Shown: positions 1 through 10,265, counted from the first letter of the stretch. The stretch: DNA of 64,000 bases from Lewinellaceae bacterium (GCA_016712415.1 JADJRC010000001.1:372001-436000); one strand, 5' to 3'. The notes: generated from the sequence alone by a model not told the origin. Program-made: numbers and translations.

Positions 1-690
1 GGGGGCCGGCGACAGCACCACAGCGCCGGCCATGGCCCCCGCACCGTAGCGCACACCGGCGGCGCCTTTTACCACAACAATTTTATCTGCTGTAAAAGGG
101 TCGATTTCCGGGGCGTGTTCGCTGCCCCATTGTTGCCCTTCCAATGCAACACCGTTGCTTACAATGGCGATGCGGTTGCTGTGCAGCCCCTGGATGACGG
201 GTTTTGCAATCGTGGCGCCGGTATTCAGGGTCGTGACGCCGGGCAGGCGTTTCAGCGTCTCGCCGAGGTTGATGCCGCGTGTGGCCTCCATCTCTTCCCG
301 GCCAACGGTACTCTCTGCCTGGGCTGTCTGCGGCGCCAGTGCTTTTTCACGCACGACTACCTCCTTCAGGACGGTGTTGTGCGTCAGCCTGAAATCCATC
401 TCCGTATTTTCCCTGATTTGCAGGGCCTGTGAAAAGTGATCGCATTCAACGTGGCTGATCTCCACGGTGTATTTCCGGTTGTCGCACAGTCCGGCGATAA
501 AGAAATAGCCGTTTTCGTCGGCTACCGCGCCTTTTTCCGCTTCAGGAATGCTGACAGAGGCAAAGGCGAGCGGTTCCCCTGTTTCGGATTCGAAGATGTG
601 GCCGCGCAGCGCGAGGTGGCAGTCCTGTGCATGCAGCAGCAGGACCGGCAAGAGGCAAAAGCCAATGAGCAAGGCTTTGCTTTTCTGCAT
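1..690 (-). CDS. TonB-dependent receptor, N-terminal part (runs off left edge)
   Basis: About 230 residues are visible, read from ATG at 690 toward position 1. A signal peptide (MQKSKALLIGFCLLPVLLLHAQ) is followed by a carboxypeptidase-like regulatory domain (GHIFESETGEPLAFASVSI, roughly residues 29-105). The TonB plug begins near residue 115 (VVVREKALAPQ) and contains the typical LGETLKRLPGV, IQGLHSNRIAIV and VVKGAAGVRYGAGAMAG stretches. Such receptors sit in the outer membrane and import metal chelates, vitamins or glycans using TonB energy. The small histidine-rich protein just upstream would fit a metal substrate, but that is inference only. The barrel lies outside the window, so substrate and completeness cannot be judged. 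Confidence 0.9.
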   Translation of the reverse strand, partial: MQKSKALLIGFCLLPVLLLHAQDCHLALRGHIFESETGEPLAFASVSIPEAEKGAVADENGYFFIAGLCDNRKYTVEISHVECDHFSQALQIRENTEMDFRLTHNTVLKEVVVREKALAPQTAQAESTVGREEMEATRGINLGETLKRLPGVTTLNTGATIAKPVIQGLHSNRIAIVSNGVALEGQQWGSEHAPEIDPFTADKIVVVKGAAGVRYGAGAMAGAVVLSPAP

Positions 691-835
691 AAGAATCAGG
701 TTAGATTGACATAATTCCGGACGGGAAGTGTCCGGGTTTCGGCTTCAGAGCCTGCCGGAGGGGCAGCATACGGCACGCCGACCGGCCGCACGGTGCGACA
801 GGCTGCGTTGCAAATGCCCTGAAAAAAAGGGAAAC

Positions 836-1186
836 CTAAATGACCGGAGGGCCGCGGCGGAAGGTGGTGTCGAACGCCGTTTTGGCGTCGAACGGCGATT
901 GGTAAAAGTCCGGAAGAAGGGTATCGGGAGGTCTGTTGGCCGGTGCGACGAGTGCCGTGATCGACAGTATCTCCGGTACAAACAACACAAACGCACACAT
1001 CGAACAATTGTCGCCGATATACCGCTCGTCGTGCAGGTGCGCGCCGCCGCCCTTAACGGTAGCGGTACAAACAGGGTGGTCGCTGTGGTGCCTGAAAAAC
1101 TCGTGCACGCTCTTGAGCGACCAGGTCGCCAGGAAGACCAGGACCAGAAAAATGGCCGAAGCGCGTTTGCAAGGAGTGTTTTTCAT
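836..1186 (-). CDS. Small His/Cys-containing protein upstream of the TonB receptor
   Basis: About 116 residues from ATG at 1186. I prefer this start over an in-frame one 26 codons upstream because it places a hydrophobic segment (SAIFLVLVFLATWSL) directly after a basic N-terminus, as in a signal peptide or membrane anchor. The middle carries HHSDHP, HLHDERY and a GDNCSMCAF motif, possible metal ligands; a second hydrophobic stretch (FVLFVPEILSITALVAPA) follows. It is co-directional with the receptor that starts 146 bases downstream. I do not recognise the family. A membrane-linked metal-handling accessory is plausible from residues and context, but unproven. Confidence 0.6.
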   Translation of the reverse strand: MKNTPCKRASAIFLVLVFLATWSLKSVHEFFRHHSDHPVCTATVKGGGAHLHDERYIGDNCSMCAFVLFVPEILSITALVAPANRPPDTLLPDFYQSPFDAKTAFDTTFRRGPPVI

Positions 1187-1270
1187 GGAAAATGCTGTCC
1201 CGTTGACCGCGAAAGTAGCAATATTACAGGATAAAACGCCGGATTGGAAATTAAAATGTGCCATTGCGGC

Positions 1271-1305
1271 AAAAAATGAAGCCCGGACGTGGGTGACCGG
1301 GCTTC
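1271..1305 (-). terminator. Rho-independent terminator of hpf
   Basis: Nine-base arms GAAGCCCGG/CCGGGCTTC (1278-1286 and 1297-1305) with a 10-base loop. On the minus strand they are followed by a run of six T (complement of A at 1271-1276). It lies 30 bases beyond the hpf stop codon. Confidence 0.8.
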
Positions 1306-1334
1306 CGGCCTTCTCGGCCGAGAAAAGCGGAAAA

Positions 1335-1673
1335 TTATTCCGCAGTATAGTGATCTTCTATGCCAAGACCCCGTTGGCCAATTTTTTCTTTGTGGCGGAG
1401 TAGTTGGCGCTTGAGTGTTACAAATGATGCGTTAATGGCTGATTCAAATGTTTTTCCGGTTTTTTTGTCCATCATCCAGCCGCCCGGAACATGAAGTTTT
1501 ACCTCTGCAATTTTTTCCCTGACTTTCCCTCCGTTGTCCTGTATTTTCAGGTGAATTTCTGCTTCTACATTTCGATCAAAGTAACGGGTCAGGCGGGCGA
1601 TCTTTTTCTCAACGTACGTTACCAACTTGGCGTCTGCACGGAAATGCACAGACTTTACATTAATGTTCATCAT
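1335..1673 (-). CDS. hpf: Ribosome hibernation promoting factor (HPF/RaiA family), short form
   Basis: Small beta-alpha-beta protein of about 112 residues. It binds the 30S decoding region and helps inactivate or dimerise ribosomes in stationary phase. Family features are the N-terminal strand NINVKSVHF, the AKLVTYVEKKIARLTRYFD helix and the C-terminal helix FESAINASFVTLKRQLLRHKEK. It lacks the extra C-terminal dimerisation domain of long HPF. Two ATG codons follow each other at 1673 and 1670; an upstream TTG is less likely. No Shine-Dalgarno sequence is visible, which is normal for this phylum. The gene stands alone with its own terminator. Confidence 0.88.
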   Translation of the reverse strand: MMNINVKSVHFRADAKLVTYVEKKIARLTRYFDRNVEAEIHLKIQDNGGKVREKIAEVKLHVPGGWMMDKKTGKTFESAINASFVTLKRQLLRHKEKIGQRGLGIEDHYTAE

Positions 1674-1682
1674 ACTCAACAC

Positions 1683-2107
1683 TACTTTAAATGGTGAATA
1701 ATTTGGCTAAAGGCTTGTCGGGACATCTTTTATCTAAACGCGGCAACGAATCGGATGACGTTGAATGACGTCCTGGAAAATAACCGGCTTCTGCCGATTT
1801 TCTTGGATCATGGTCCCGATTGTCGTTGCCGCGGGTTTTATCGCTGCTCCGCTGAGTATTATACGCGAATAAGTCCTCGTTTATTTTTGACAACCCAATT
1901 TTAGACGTTCTTTCGGAACCCTGCAAGTTTTTTCCCTATTTTTTTAAGTATCGGTGAATTTTTTCAATTCTTTGTACCGGGCATTTAGTGTTATGCAAAA
2001 TAATAAACCTGAAAAAAGTGCTTCGACAAAAGCGTATATATTTCGTAAACGGTATATATATTTAAAAGAACGGTAGATTTTTCAGAATTTTACAAAAAAA
2101 ACAAGCC
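1683..2107. promoter_or_regulatory. 425-base divergent intergenic region with an imperfect dyad
   Basis: No coding potential seen. It separates divergent hpf and the aldehyde dehydrogenase gene and must hold both promoters. An imperfect inverted repeat, CGCGGCAACGA..ATCGG near 1739-1754 and CCGAT..TCGTTGCCGCG near 1817-1833, encloses about 62 bases. The 150 bases before the dehydrogenase are very AT-rich; TTCTTTGTACC near 1970 resembles a Bacteroidota -7 element only loosely. Confidence 0.4.
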
Positions 2108-3565
2108 ATGCCGGAAGCGACAACCATGCCGACCAGGGCTGCAGATCAAAATTTGGAGATGCGCCGGATTTTTAACCTGCAACAGCAGCATCAGTACGTG
2201 GTGGCCCGGACCACAGCGCGCGAACGCATTGCCAAACTTCAGCGCCTGCACGATGCCATGATGCGCCATCGCGCGGCGGTGACACAGGCTGTGTGGGACG
2301 ACCTGCGCAAGAGTCCGACCGAAACCAATATCTCCGAACTGGGGGTGATCAACGGCGAGATCCGGCATGTGATCCGGAGCCTGCGCTCGTGGATGACGCC
2401 GAAGCGTGTGGGCACGCCGTTGGTGCTGTTCGGCACCTCGTCTGAAATCCGTTACGAGCCCAAGGGGGTCTGCCTGGTGCTGTCGCCCTGGAATTTCCCC
2501 TTCAACCTAACCCTGTCGCCGGTGATATCAGCCGTGGCTGCGGGCAACTGTGTCATGGTCAAGCCGTCCGAATTCGCACCGCACAGCGCGGCCGTGATGC
2601 AACAGATTATTGCCGGGTGTTTTCCGCCGGAAGAGGTGGCTATGTTTGAAGGCGACGTGTCGGTGGCGCAGCAACTGCTCCAGCTGCCTTTCAACCATAT
2701 CTTTTTTACGGGCAGCCCGGAAGTGGGCAAACTGGTCATGCGCGATGCGGCACAGCACCTGGCGTCGGTAACGCTCGAACTGGGCGGCAAGAACCCCACG
2801 ATCGTGGATGAAAGCGCCGACCTCGATGAGGCGGCGGCCAAGATCGCCTGGCTCAAGGGCATGAATGCCGGCCAGTCGTGTATCGCAACCGATTATATCC
2901 TGGTCCAGGAAAAGGTGCATGACCGCCTGGTCGGGAAGATCGCCCAACAACTCAAAAGCCATTACGGCGCTACATCCGAAGCGCAGCAGGCGTCGCCCGA
3001 CCTCTGCCGTATCATCCACGAGCGGCATTTCCGGCGGGTGAAGGGTCTGCTCGACGACGCCCTGCAACACGGCGCGCGCATCGCAGCGGGAGGCCGGTCC
3101 GACGAAGCAACGCGTTACATCGAGCCGACCATGCTGACGCATGTGCCCGAGGCTGCGGCGATCTGGGGGGAGGAGACCTTTGGCCCTGTATTGCTCATAC
3201 GCCCCTACCGCACGCTGCAGGAAGCGGTCGACTATATCAATGCCGGCCCAAAACCGCTGGCTATGTATATCTGGAGCAGCCGCAGCCGGGATATCGAATT
3301 TGTCCTGGCCGAAACGCGCAACGGCGATGTGACCGTCAACGATTGCGGGTCGCATTTCTACAACCCGAACTTGCCTTTCGGCGGCGTCAACAACAGCGGT
3401 ATCGGCAAAACACACGGCGAATTCGGATTCCTGGAATTCTCCAACGCCCGCGGCGTACTGCGCCAGAACAGGATATTCCCCATCACCAGGCCGTTTATGC
3501 CGCCCTACCGGAAACACGGGGCTATCGTAAAGGCTATGCTCGAAGGGGTGGTGCGGTGGTTTTGA
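2108..3565 (+). CDS. NAD(P)-dependent aldehyde dehydrogenase (class 3-like)
   Basis: 485 residues, the usual length for class-3/fatty or coniferyl aldehyde dehydrogenases, which oxidise aldehydes to acids. The general-base Glu is residue 224 in TLELGGKNP and the nucleophile Cys is residue 258 in NAGQSC, spaced 34 residues apart as in the class. The Rossmann substrate path is marked by LSPWNFPFNL, VMVKPSE and FFTGSPEVGK, and EETFGPVL and NLPFGGVNNSGIG are present. The C-terminus ends in a hydrophobic/basic tail. ATG 2108 gives full length; ATG 2126 is an alternative. It is monocistronic. The substrate cannot be told from sequence. Confidence 0.9.
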   Translation: MPEATTMPTRAADQNLEMRRIFNLQQQHQYVVARTTARERIAKLQRLHDAMMRHRAAVTQAVWDDLRKSPTETNISELGVINGEIRHVIRSLRSWMTPKRVGTPLVLFGTSSEIRYEPKGVCLVLSPWNFPFNLTLSPVISAVAAGNCVMVKPSEFAPHSAAVMQQIIAGCFPPEEVAMFEGDVSVAQQLLQLPFNHIFFTGSPEVGKLVMRDAAQHLASVTLELGGKNPTIVDESADLDEAAAKIAWLKGMNAGQSCIATDYILVQEKVHDRLVGKIAQQLKSHYGATSEAQQASPDLCRIIHERHFRRVKGLLDDALQHGARIAAGGRSDEATRYIEPTMLTHVPEAAAIWGEETFGPVLLIRPYRTLQEAVDYINAGPKPLAMYIWSSRSRDIEFVLAETRNGDVTVNDCGSHFYNPNLPFGGVNNSGIGKTHGEFGFLEFSNARGVLRQNRIFPITRPFMPPYRKHGAIVKAMLEGVVRWF

Positions 3566-3615
3566 ATGACCAGGCCGGGGAATTTTGTCTGTAATCCATT
3601 TGCGTCGACTACCTG

Positions 3616-3637
3616 TTTTTTTTTTTTTTTTTTTTTT
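3616..3637. repeat. 22-base poly-T tract
   Basis: Uninterrupted run of 22 T between the dehydrogenase stop (3565) and the YtxH-like start (3719). Tracts this long are rare in bacteria and length-unstable, both in cells and in sequencing. It could act as the U-tract of a terminator, but I see no strong stem immediately before it. Confidence 0.9.
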
Positions 3638-3718
3638 GTATTTATTTGCAACATTTTGGGCGAAAATTGCGTTTTATCTATAGAAATCAATATTCACTCA
3701 TCATAAAAAAGTATCTAT

Positions 3719-3996
3719 ATGAAAACTGGAAAAGTTCTGTTAGGCATATTGGGCGGTGTAGCCATTGGCGCTCTTTTAGGCGTGCTGCTTGCCCCGGATA
3801 AAGGTTCCAACACCCGCAAGAAAATACGCCGGAAAGGCGAAGACTTGGTCGACGATGTAAAGGCTAAAGTTTGGACGACGTAGTGGAAGAAGCCGGTCAT
3901 AAAATTCAGGAAGTACTGACTACCGCCTCGGTACTGGCGCAGAAAGGCCGTGAAAAAGCCAACTCGCTGAAAAACGAGGTGATGGGAAATTCCTGA
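3719..3996 (+). CDS. YtxH-like general stress/membrane protein, split by a frameshift
   Basis: The first frame reads 54 residues: a glycine-rich transmembrane helix (GILGGVAIGALLGVLLAP) followed by DKGSNTRKKIRRKGEDLVDDVKAKV, then a premature TAG at 3881. The expected amphipathic continuation (DDVVEEAGHKIQEVLTTAS, ending KNEVMGNS) is open in another frame to a TGA at 3994-3996. Adding one T to the TTT at 3870-3872 joins them as ...AKV-L-DDVVEE, giving an ordinary YtxH-domain protein of about 92 residues. These are small single-pass proteins linked to stress; their molecular role is unclear. A homopolymer sequencing error is more likely than true loss. Confidence 0.75.
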
Positions 3997-4034
3997 GTCA
4001 GGTATAACCCGTCGCCGACAGGTTCCCGCTATAG

Positions 4035-4078
4035 CAACGGCCGGTCCACTCCAATCGAGTGAACCGGCCGTTGTTTTT
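4035..4078 (+). terminator. Intrinsic terminator after the YtxH-like gene
   Basis: Stem CAACGGCCGGT..CACTC / GAGTG..ACCGGCCGTTG with a five-base loop, followed by TTTTT. It lies about 40 bases after the repaired stop codon at 3996. Confidence 0.85.
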
Positions 4079-4170
4079 GATCCGCAGGCGCAAATCTCCT
4101 GGTATTATCACCCTGCTGCACCGCTTCTTTCACAAGATGCACCTGGAAGTGAAGGATTGAATGCGATATA

Positions 4171-4213
4171 AAAAAAGAGCGGGGTTTAGGGAATGTCTCC
4201 CTAAACCCCGCCC
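4171..4213 (-). terminator. Intrinsic terminator of the PpiD-like gene
   Basis: Fourteen-base arms GCGGGGTTTAGGGA / TCCCTAAACCCCGC around a short loop. On the minus strand they run into a T tract (complement of A at 4171-4176). It is placed 25 bases beyond the stop of the minus-strand gene. Confidence 0.85.
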
Positions 4214-4237
4214 ATATTTCATGAACCTTGCCTAACC

Positions 4238-6334
4238 TCAATAAAACTTGCTCCTGAAATCTTCCAGTTTAGCCATTTTCCTGAGCGAATCCATCAGGCC
4301 TATCCTGATATTGGCTGCTGCTGTGGAACTGGCCTGGCGGCGGAACATGGTAATGTCGGCCGGGAGTTGAGGATCAATCTTGTCGGTGATGGGCGAAAGG
4401 ATATACACCCCGCTGTTGCCTGCGATCGGCGAACTGACAGCGCCCTTTTCCAGCGAAAAGGCCGTTCCGACAACACGCGGTTCGGAGCCGCCTTGTGCCA
4501 TGGAAGTGCCGCGTGCCGTATCCACCGTAACGCCCCAGGTGCTGGCGATACCGGCTAGATCGCCGGCATTTGCCAGCATTTTGCTGGTAATAACCTCCGC
4601 TTTTTTGCGGTTTTTTACCTTCTGGTCAGCTTCGGGGTTCTCTTTGAGCGAGGCGACGGTAGCCGGACCCTTGGGCGTGATGCTCTTGAGAGCCGCAACG
4701 ACGTATTTGCTGTCGAAATAGCCGCCCGCCGGGTCGCGGAATACAAACACCTGCTGGCTGATCGAGTTGACTTTCGTTTTTTCGTCGAAGGCCCAGCGTA
4801 CGATCTCCCGGGCATCGTCGCCCGTGGGAAGCACGCCCACCCCAAAATCGTTGGCTTTAAGCGGCGCACTGGTGAGCAACTGCAAGTTCTGCTGGAGCAC
4901 CTGGGTGTTGAAGTCTTCCATCGTTTTGGCCGACTGCACCAGGGTCACAGCGCGGTCTTTTGCCGCCAGTTGCATGTTCTTGCTCGGCTCGATGGTTTTG
5001 CTCATGAACACAGCCTTAACCCCCGTGTGGTTGTTGATGAATTTCTTGCCGGTAACCTGGATCAACTGGATGACCTGGGTGTTTTTCAGTTTGTAGACTT
5101 TGTTTTCTTCCGCCTTGTAGAAAACGAGATTGGCCAGTTCATTGCCTTCGGCTGTGCGGCCAACCCAGCCCAGATCGCCGCCTTTAACGGATGATTTGGT
5201 ATCCTGACTGAATTTTACGGCCAGTGAGTCGAAGCGCGCCTTGCCGGTATTGAGCAGGTTGAGCAGGCTGTCGATGCGCCGGTCGTTTTCGGGATTTACC
5301 TGCATGGCAATATGGCTGATGCGCACGGAGTCGGGCACCTGCTTGCGGTCGAGTATCTTGGCGATATTCCAGGTATTGCCGTCGAGGTATGGGCCGATGA
5401 CCGTGTTAAGCGGGAGTTTAAGGAGCGTATCGGCTACGGTGGCGGGCAGCTCAGCCTTGATCAGGTAACCGCCGTTGTAGGCGCCGTTGTTGCTCACGAC
5501 ATAGGTAGAGTCGTTTTCGGCGGTGCGAAGTCCTTCGAAGTATTTCTGCACGCCGTCGAGGGCAATAGCGCTGTCGCCGGCCGTGGGAATCACGTCGAAA
5601 GACACGTAATTGAGTACGCGGGTCTCTTCCGGAAGATCGTACAGCTTCGGGTTCTCTTTCAGAAATGCCTGGTAATCGGCATCGGTCACCGGCGCTTCTT
5701 CCGCCGTCACCTTGTCGTAAGGAATACGCACATAACTGAAGTCGAGGCGCTGGTTGCTTTCGCGGAACACCATCTCGGCCTGCCATTTGGGCGCGTAAAT
5801 CGCTTTCGTCAGCATGGCGGTGATCTTCTCTTGCAGGCGTTCCTTGATGATTTCCTTTTCCTGCTCTGCCCAGGTCGCCAGAAATTCCGGCTGAAGTTGC
5901 TGGCTGTTGTTGTCAATAGCCGTTTTTACGCTGTTGAGGTAGTTGCGGTCGGGCCCGGCATCGCCTTTATAGCGCTGCACAATAATGGGGCTGAGGTTGT
6001 CGCCAAATTCCAGGTCGCGGAGTTCTTCCCTGTCGACACCGAGGCCGAGGGCTTCTGCTTCCTTTTTGATCAGCGCATTTTCCACAAAATATTCCCAGGT
6101 CTGCTGACGCACCTGGTAATTGTTGTCTTGCTTGGAATAGATCAACGCCTGGTAGGTATCGAACTCAGAGCGCTTGATCTCGACGCCGTTTACTTTACCG
6201 AGGGTGTTTATATCTGCGGCGGCATAGTTGGAGGTGTTCTGCACAATATCCATCAGGATAAATCCTCCCAGGGCCAGGGCCATGGCGACGATGAGGATCC
6301 ACCCATTCTTACGAATCGTTCCGATTAAAGCCAT
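4238..6334 (-). CDS. PpiD/SurA-like periplasmic peptidyl-prolyl isomerase, membrane-anchored
   Basis: 698 residues. An uncleaved N-terminal membrane anchor (WILIVAMALALGGFILMDIV, residues 12-31) places the rest in the periplasm. A SurA_N-like helical chaperone region follows (about residues 35-200, with VNGVEIKRSEFD and FVENALIKKEAEALGL). A parvulin/PPIC domain lies in the middle (ISHIAMQVNPENDRRIDSL through GGDLGWVG...GNELANLVF), and a second rotamase-like region nears the C-terminus. Proteins of this type help outer-membrane proteins fold. It is a single gene with its own terminator, divergent from the TolB-like gene at 6634. Whether the PPIase site is active cannot be read with confidence. 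Confidence 0.85.
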   Translation of the reverse strand: MALIGTIRKNGWILIVAMALALGGFILMDIVQNTSNYAAADINTLGKVNGVEIKRSEFDTYQALIYSKQDNNYQVRQQTWEYFVENALIKKEAEALGLGVDREELRDLEFGDNLSPIIVQRYKGDAGPDRNYLNSVKTAIDNNSQQLQPEFLATWAEQEKEIIKERLQEKITAMLTKAIYAPKWQAEMVFRESNQRLDFSYVRIPYDKVTAEEAPVTDADYQAFLKENPKLYDLPEETRVLNYVSFDVIPTAGDSAIALDGVQKYFEGLRTAENDSTYVVSNNGAYNGGYLIKAELPATVADTLLKLPLNTVIGPYLDGNTWNIAKILDRKQVPDSVRISHIAMQVNPENDRRIDSLLNLLNTGKARFDSLAVKFSQDTKSSVKGGDLGWVGRTAEGNELANLVFYKAEENKVYKLKNTQVIQLIQVTGKKFINNHTGVKAVFMSKTIEPSKNMQLAAKDRAVTLVQSAKTMEDFNTQVLQQNLQLLTSAPLKANDFGVGVLPTGDDAREIVRWAFDEKTKVNSISQQVFVFRDPAGGYFDSKYVVAALKSITPKGPATVASLKENPEADQKVKNRKKAEVITSKMLANAGDLAGIASTWGVTVDTARGTSMAQGGSEPRVVGTAFSLEKGAVSSPIAGNSGVYILSPITDKIDPQLPADITMFRRQASSTAAANIRIGLMDSLRKMAKLEDFRSKFY

Positions 6335-6633
6335 TTTGCTGTAATTGTTTGATAATCAAAATTTTAAATACAAAAATAGTGCGCTTTGAAAAAAGCAGAC
6401 GCAAAGGTAAATGTTCAAAGTGTAAAAAAGGAAAATTTTTAAGAAGAGCTTCGGGACTTTATCAATCCTAAAATCTTTTCCGCCCGTCAAACGTTTTGCC
6501 ATTTGGAGGCATTGATTTTCGATGTAAATGCACCACTTTTACCAGATGAAATGCTGATGGGATCAAAAATACAGCGTCTGAGCCCCCAATTGTATCTACC
6601 GGGGCGCCCTGCGAACTCAAAAACTGTGCGGCT

Positions 6634-9600
6634 ATGACAAAAACGACATTCTCTATCCTTTTTCCGGGGCTTCTCTGCTTTGCCTGTTGCGGACTGCCGG
6701 TTCTGATGGCCCAGACGACATCACAGACCTCTTTTGGCAAAAACCGCGTGCAGTACAACCGTCAGATCGACGAGTGGATGCTGTACGAAAGCAGCAATTT
6801 CGTTACATATTGGTACGGTGATGCGCGGAACATCGCACAGGCGACCCTTCAAACGGCAGAATACGACTTCCCCTACGTGCAGCAACTGCTCGAACACCAG
6901 TTGACCGAAAAGGTGGAAATGCTGGTATTCAGCGACCTTACCGACCTGAAACAGAGCAATATCGGCGAAGACGAGGTGTTCCAGCTGCGCGCAGGCGAGA
7001 CGAAGGTGGTGGGCAACAAGGTATTTGTTTACTTCGACGGCGACCACAACCACCTGCGCGCACAAATGCGGGAAGGTGTGGCAGGCGTCCTGATTAATTC
7101 CATGCTTTTTGGCACCAACCTCCAGGAAATCGTTCAAAACGCCGTGCTGCTCAACCTGCCCGGCTGGTACACCAACGGCCTCATGGCCTACTGCGGCGAG
7201 GAATGGAGTACCGATCTTGACAATCACCTCCGCGACCTGGTCCAGTCGGGTAAATACAAAAACTTCGACAAGCTCGCGAAAGACCATCCGCGGTTGGCCG
7301 GTCACGCTTTCTGGAACTATATCGGGCTGCACTTCGGACGCAGCACCGTCAGCAATCTGCTTTACCTGACCCGCATCAACCGCAGTACCGATGCGGGTTT
7401 CCTGTATGTGCTCGGCAGCGGTTACCGCCGCACGACGGATGCCATGCTCGATTATTACCGCAAACGCTACCGCGATGAGGCCAAAAGCACCAAAACCCCC
7501 GATCAGGCCGGCCAGATTGTCATTAAAAACAAAAAGAAACTCCCGCTTTACCAGGTCAGGGTCAGCCCCGACGGGCGCCGGATCGCCTGGGTGAGCAACG
7601 ATATCGGCAAATGGCGCGTCTGGGTGATGGACCTCGAAACGGGCAAACGAAAACGCGTGCTCAAGGGTGGCGCCCGAAATGCCCTGCAGGCAACAGATTA
7701 CGGTTACCCGCAAATTGCCTGGAACCCCGACAACCAGCGCCTCGCCGTACTATACGAGCGCCGCGACATCCCAAGGATTGCACTGCTCGATCTCGCCAAA
7801 GGCAAAAAAGAGATCAGCGACCTGTCGCCCGAATACCAGCGGGTATTTAGCATGGATTATGTAACGCCGGTCGATATTGTCTTGTCGGCAGCCGTAAAGG
7901 GTTTTTCCGACCTTTTCATTTACCATACCGTCACCCGTCAGACGGAACGCATTACCCAGGATTTCTGGGACGACCTCGACGCCTCAGTAGCCACCATCGA
8001 CGGGCACAAGGGTATTCTCTTCGCCAGCAACCGCGCAACAGATACCCTGTCGATTGAAAAACTCGACACCGTCCTGCCGCTCAACCGTTTCGATGTTTTC
8101 TTTTACGACCTCGACAGCCGTAGCGCCGAACTTGTCCGGATTACCAATACACCCATGTTCGACGAGCGCCATCCGGTCGGCGTCGACAGCGCGCATTTTA
8201 CCTTCCTGAGCGATGAAAACGGTATATCAAACCGGCAAACCGGCTACCTGGAGCCTTACATCGCCTACCATCAGGCGGTGGTTTACCTCCACGACGGCGC
8301 AGAAGTGAAGGCTCTGGACACCGCCAAACCCGGCGAATGGCCGTTCGAACGCGTACTCGCTTTCCTCGCTCCCCTCGATACGGTGCTGCAAAACGTGGAC
8401 TCTGCTCAGATCGACAGCATCCGGTTTTCACCGGTGTATAAAAAACGGGCGCGCACCTGGAACCAGACCAATGCCGACCGGAATATCACCGAACACCATA
8501 TCGCAGTCCGAACCGGCCGGCTGGTAGAGGCTATTCCGCGCGACGGCAAAACGCTGTTTTACACCCGAACCATAAACCCTCAGGCGGTTGCGTCGACCCG
8601 CTTTACCCGTTACCGGGAACTGACCTTCCGCAATGCAGGTCTTGCGATACCCGCCCAGCCGGCAATAGACAGCGATCAGGGACAGGCGCCCGACAAGCAA
8701 CCGGATGCGTCCGATTTGGCCCGACCCGATACGGTCATCCAAATCGAACCCGGCTGGCTGTTTCAGTTGCCCGACTATCTCGCTGCGCCCCCTCCTGAAA
8801 ATGCGCCGGAAGCAAAGGCTCCACCCGAAAAAGAAGAAGAAGAAGAAGAAGAACCGAAAACCAATGAAGATATCGGCATCGTGCTGATGCAGCCTGCTCC
8901 ACGGCGGCCGCTGAAGCCGACCAAACCGTTTATGGAACTGGGTAAAAGCAACGCGGTGATTCGCTTTAATCCCTCTCAGATCATACCCTACCGACTGAAA
9001 TTCAGGACCGACTATATTTCCACCAGCATCGATAACAACCTGCTTTTCGAGGGTCTGAACAGTTATGCCGGCACGCCGGACTTTGAAACGCCGCCGCCGG
9101 GTATCCTGCTGAAGGCCAATTTTAAGGACCTGCTGGAAAACTATGTGCTCGAAGCCGGATTCCGCCTGCCTACTACGTTCAACGGCGCGGAATACTACCT
9201 GTGGTTCGACGATAAAAACATCGGATCGACAAGCGGTATGCCTTGTACCGCAAAACGGTGGTCAACTCCCTCAATCAACCCATTCCCGGCACTCCGCTCA
9301 ACGAACCGCCGCAGCAGCTGCGCACCAATACCCTGCTCGGGCAGTTCGAGATGCGCTATCCGCTTGATGTTTTCTTCAGCCTGCGCGGCACAGCCACCAT
9401 TCGCCAGGATAAATCCATCCTGCTGAGCACCAGCCGCACCTCGCTGGAGGTGCCCGATTATGCCGAGCAGCGGGCCTCCCTCCGCCTGGCCGCCGTATAC
9501 GACAATACAGTGGATGTTGACCTGAACCTGAAAACCGGATCGCGGGCCAGGTTGTTTGTGGAAGTGGTCAAGCGGTTCGACTTTAACACCCAGCCAAACT

Positions 9601-10232
9601 GGAGCCTGCGATTTAATAAAGGTATCATGACCGTGATCGGTCTTGACGCCCGGCATTATCAGTTGCTGGACCGGCGCTCCATCCTGGCCGTCAGGCTTGC
9701 GGCGGCCACCACCTTCGGCTCTGAAAAGATTCTTTATTTCCTGGGCGGCGTGGATAACTGGATATTCCCCAAGTTCAACAACGATATTCCGTTGCCCCAG
9801 GGCAACGATTTCGCCTACCAGACGCTTGCCGCCAATTTGCGCGGTTTTGATCAGAACATCCGCAACGGCAACTCCTTTGCGCTGATTAATACCGAATTGC
9901 GGGTGCCCCTGTTCAAGTATTTTTCCAATAAACCGGTCATGGGCAATTTCTGGCGAAACTTCCAGGTCATCGGGTTCTTTGACGTGGGTACCGCCTGGCA
10001 GGGCCAAGACCCGTATGGCGGCGACAATCCCATCAATATCGTGTACCTGTACAATCCGCCGATTGTGTCGGTTAAGGTCAACTACTTCCGCGATCCGCTG
10101 GTGGCGGGATATGGTTTTGGCGCACGCGCACTCATCTTCGGCATGTACATTCGTGCCGACTATGCCTGGGGTATTGAGACGCGTGTAGTGCAGAAGCCCA
10201 TTTTCCACCTGGCACTGGGAACAGATTTTTAA
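6634..10232 (+). CDS. Large secreted TolB/WD40-like protein with C-terminal outer-membrane barrel (one frameshift)
   Basis: The frame opened by ATG 6634 encodes a signal peptide ending near LMAQ, a peptidase-MA-like helical region (residues about 20-290, including LPGWYTNGLMAYCGEEW but no HExxH), then TolB-type propeller blades (VSPDGRRIAWVSN, IAWNPDNQRLAV). A charged low-complexity linker (EKEEEEEEEPK) follows. Near 9213-9228 the sense shifts frame: the upstream frame turns into unrelated residues, while the -1 frame continues as IDKRYALYRKTVVNS and runs to 10232. That part is beta-barrel-like, ending in phenylalanine (HLALGTDF). One missing base restores a protein of about 1200 residues of a kind common in Bacteroidota. 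It probably sits in the outer membrane with the propeller periplasmic; its function is unknown. Confidence 0.75.
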
Positions 10233-10265
10233 CGGCGGGGTACCGTCGGTTTGACGGCCGGTCAT

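Noticed and set aside
3719..3996. Programmed frameshifting in the YtxH-like gene
   Set aside because: No slippery heptamer or downstream structure is evident, and similar one-base breaks occur in many unrelated genes here.
6634..10232. Metalloprotease activity in the N-terminal peptidase-MA-like region
   Set aside because: No HExxH motif is present; the equivalent segment reads REGVAGVLINSM.
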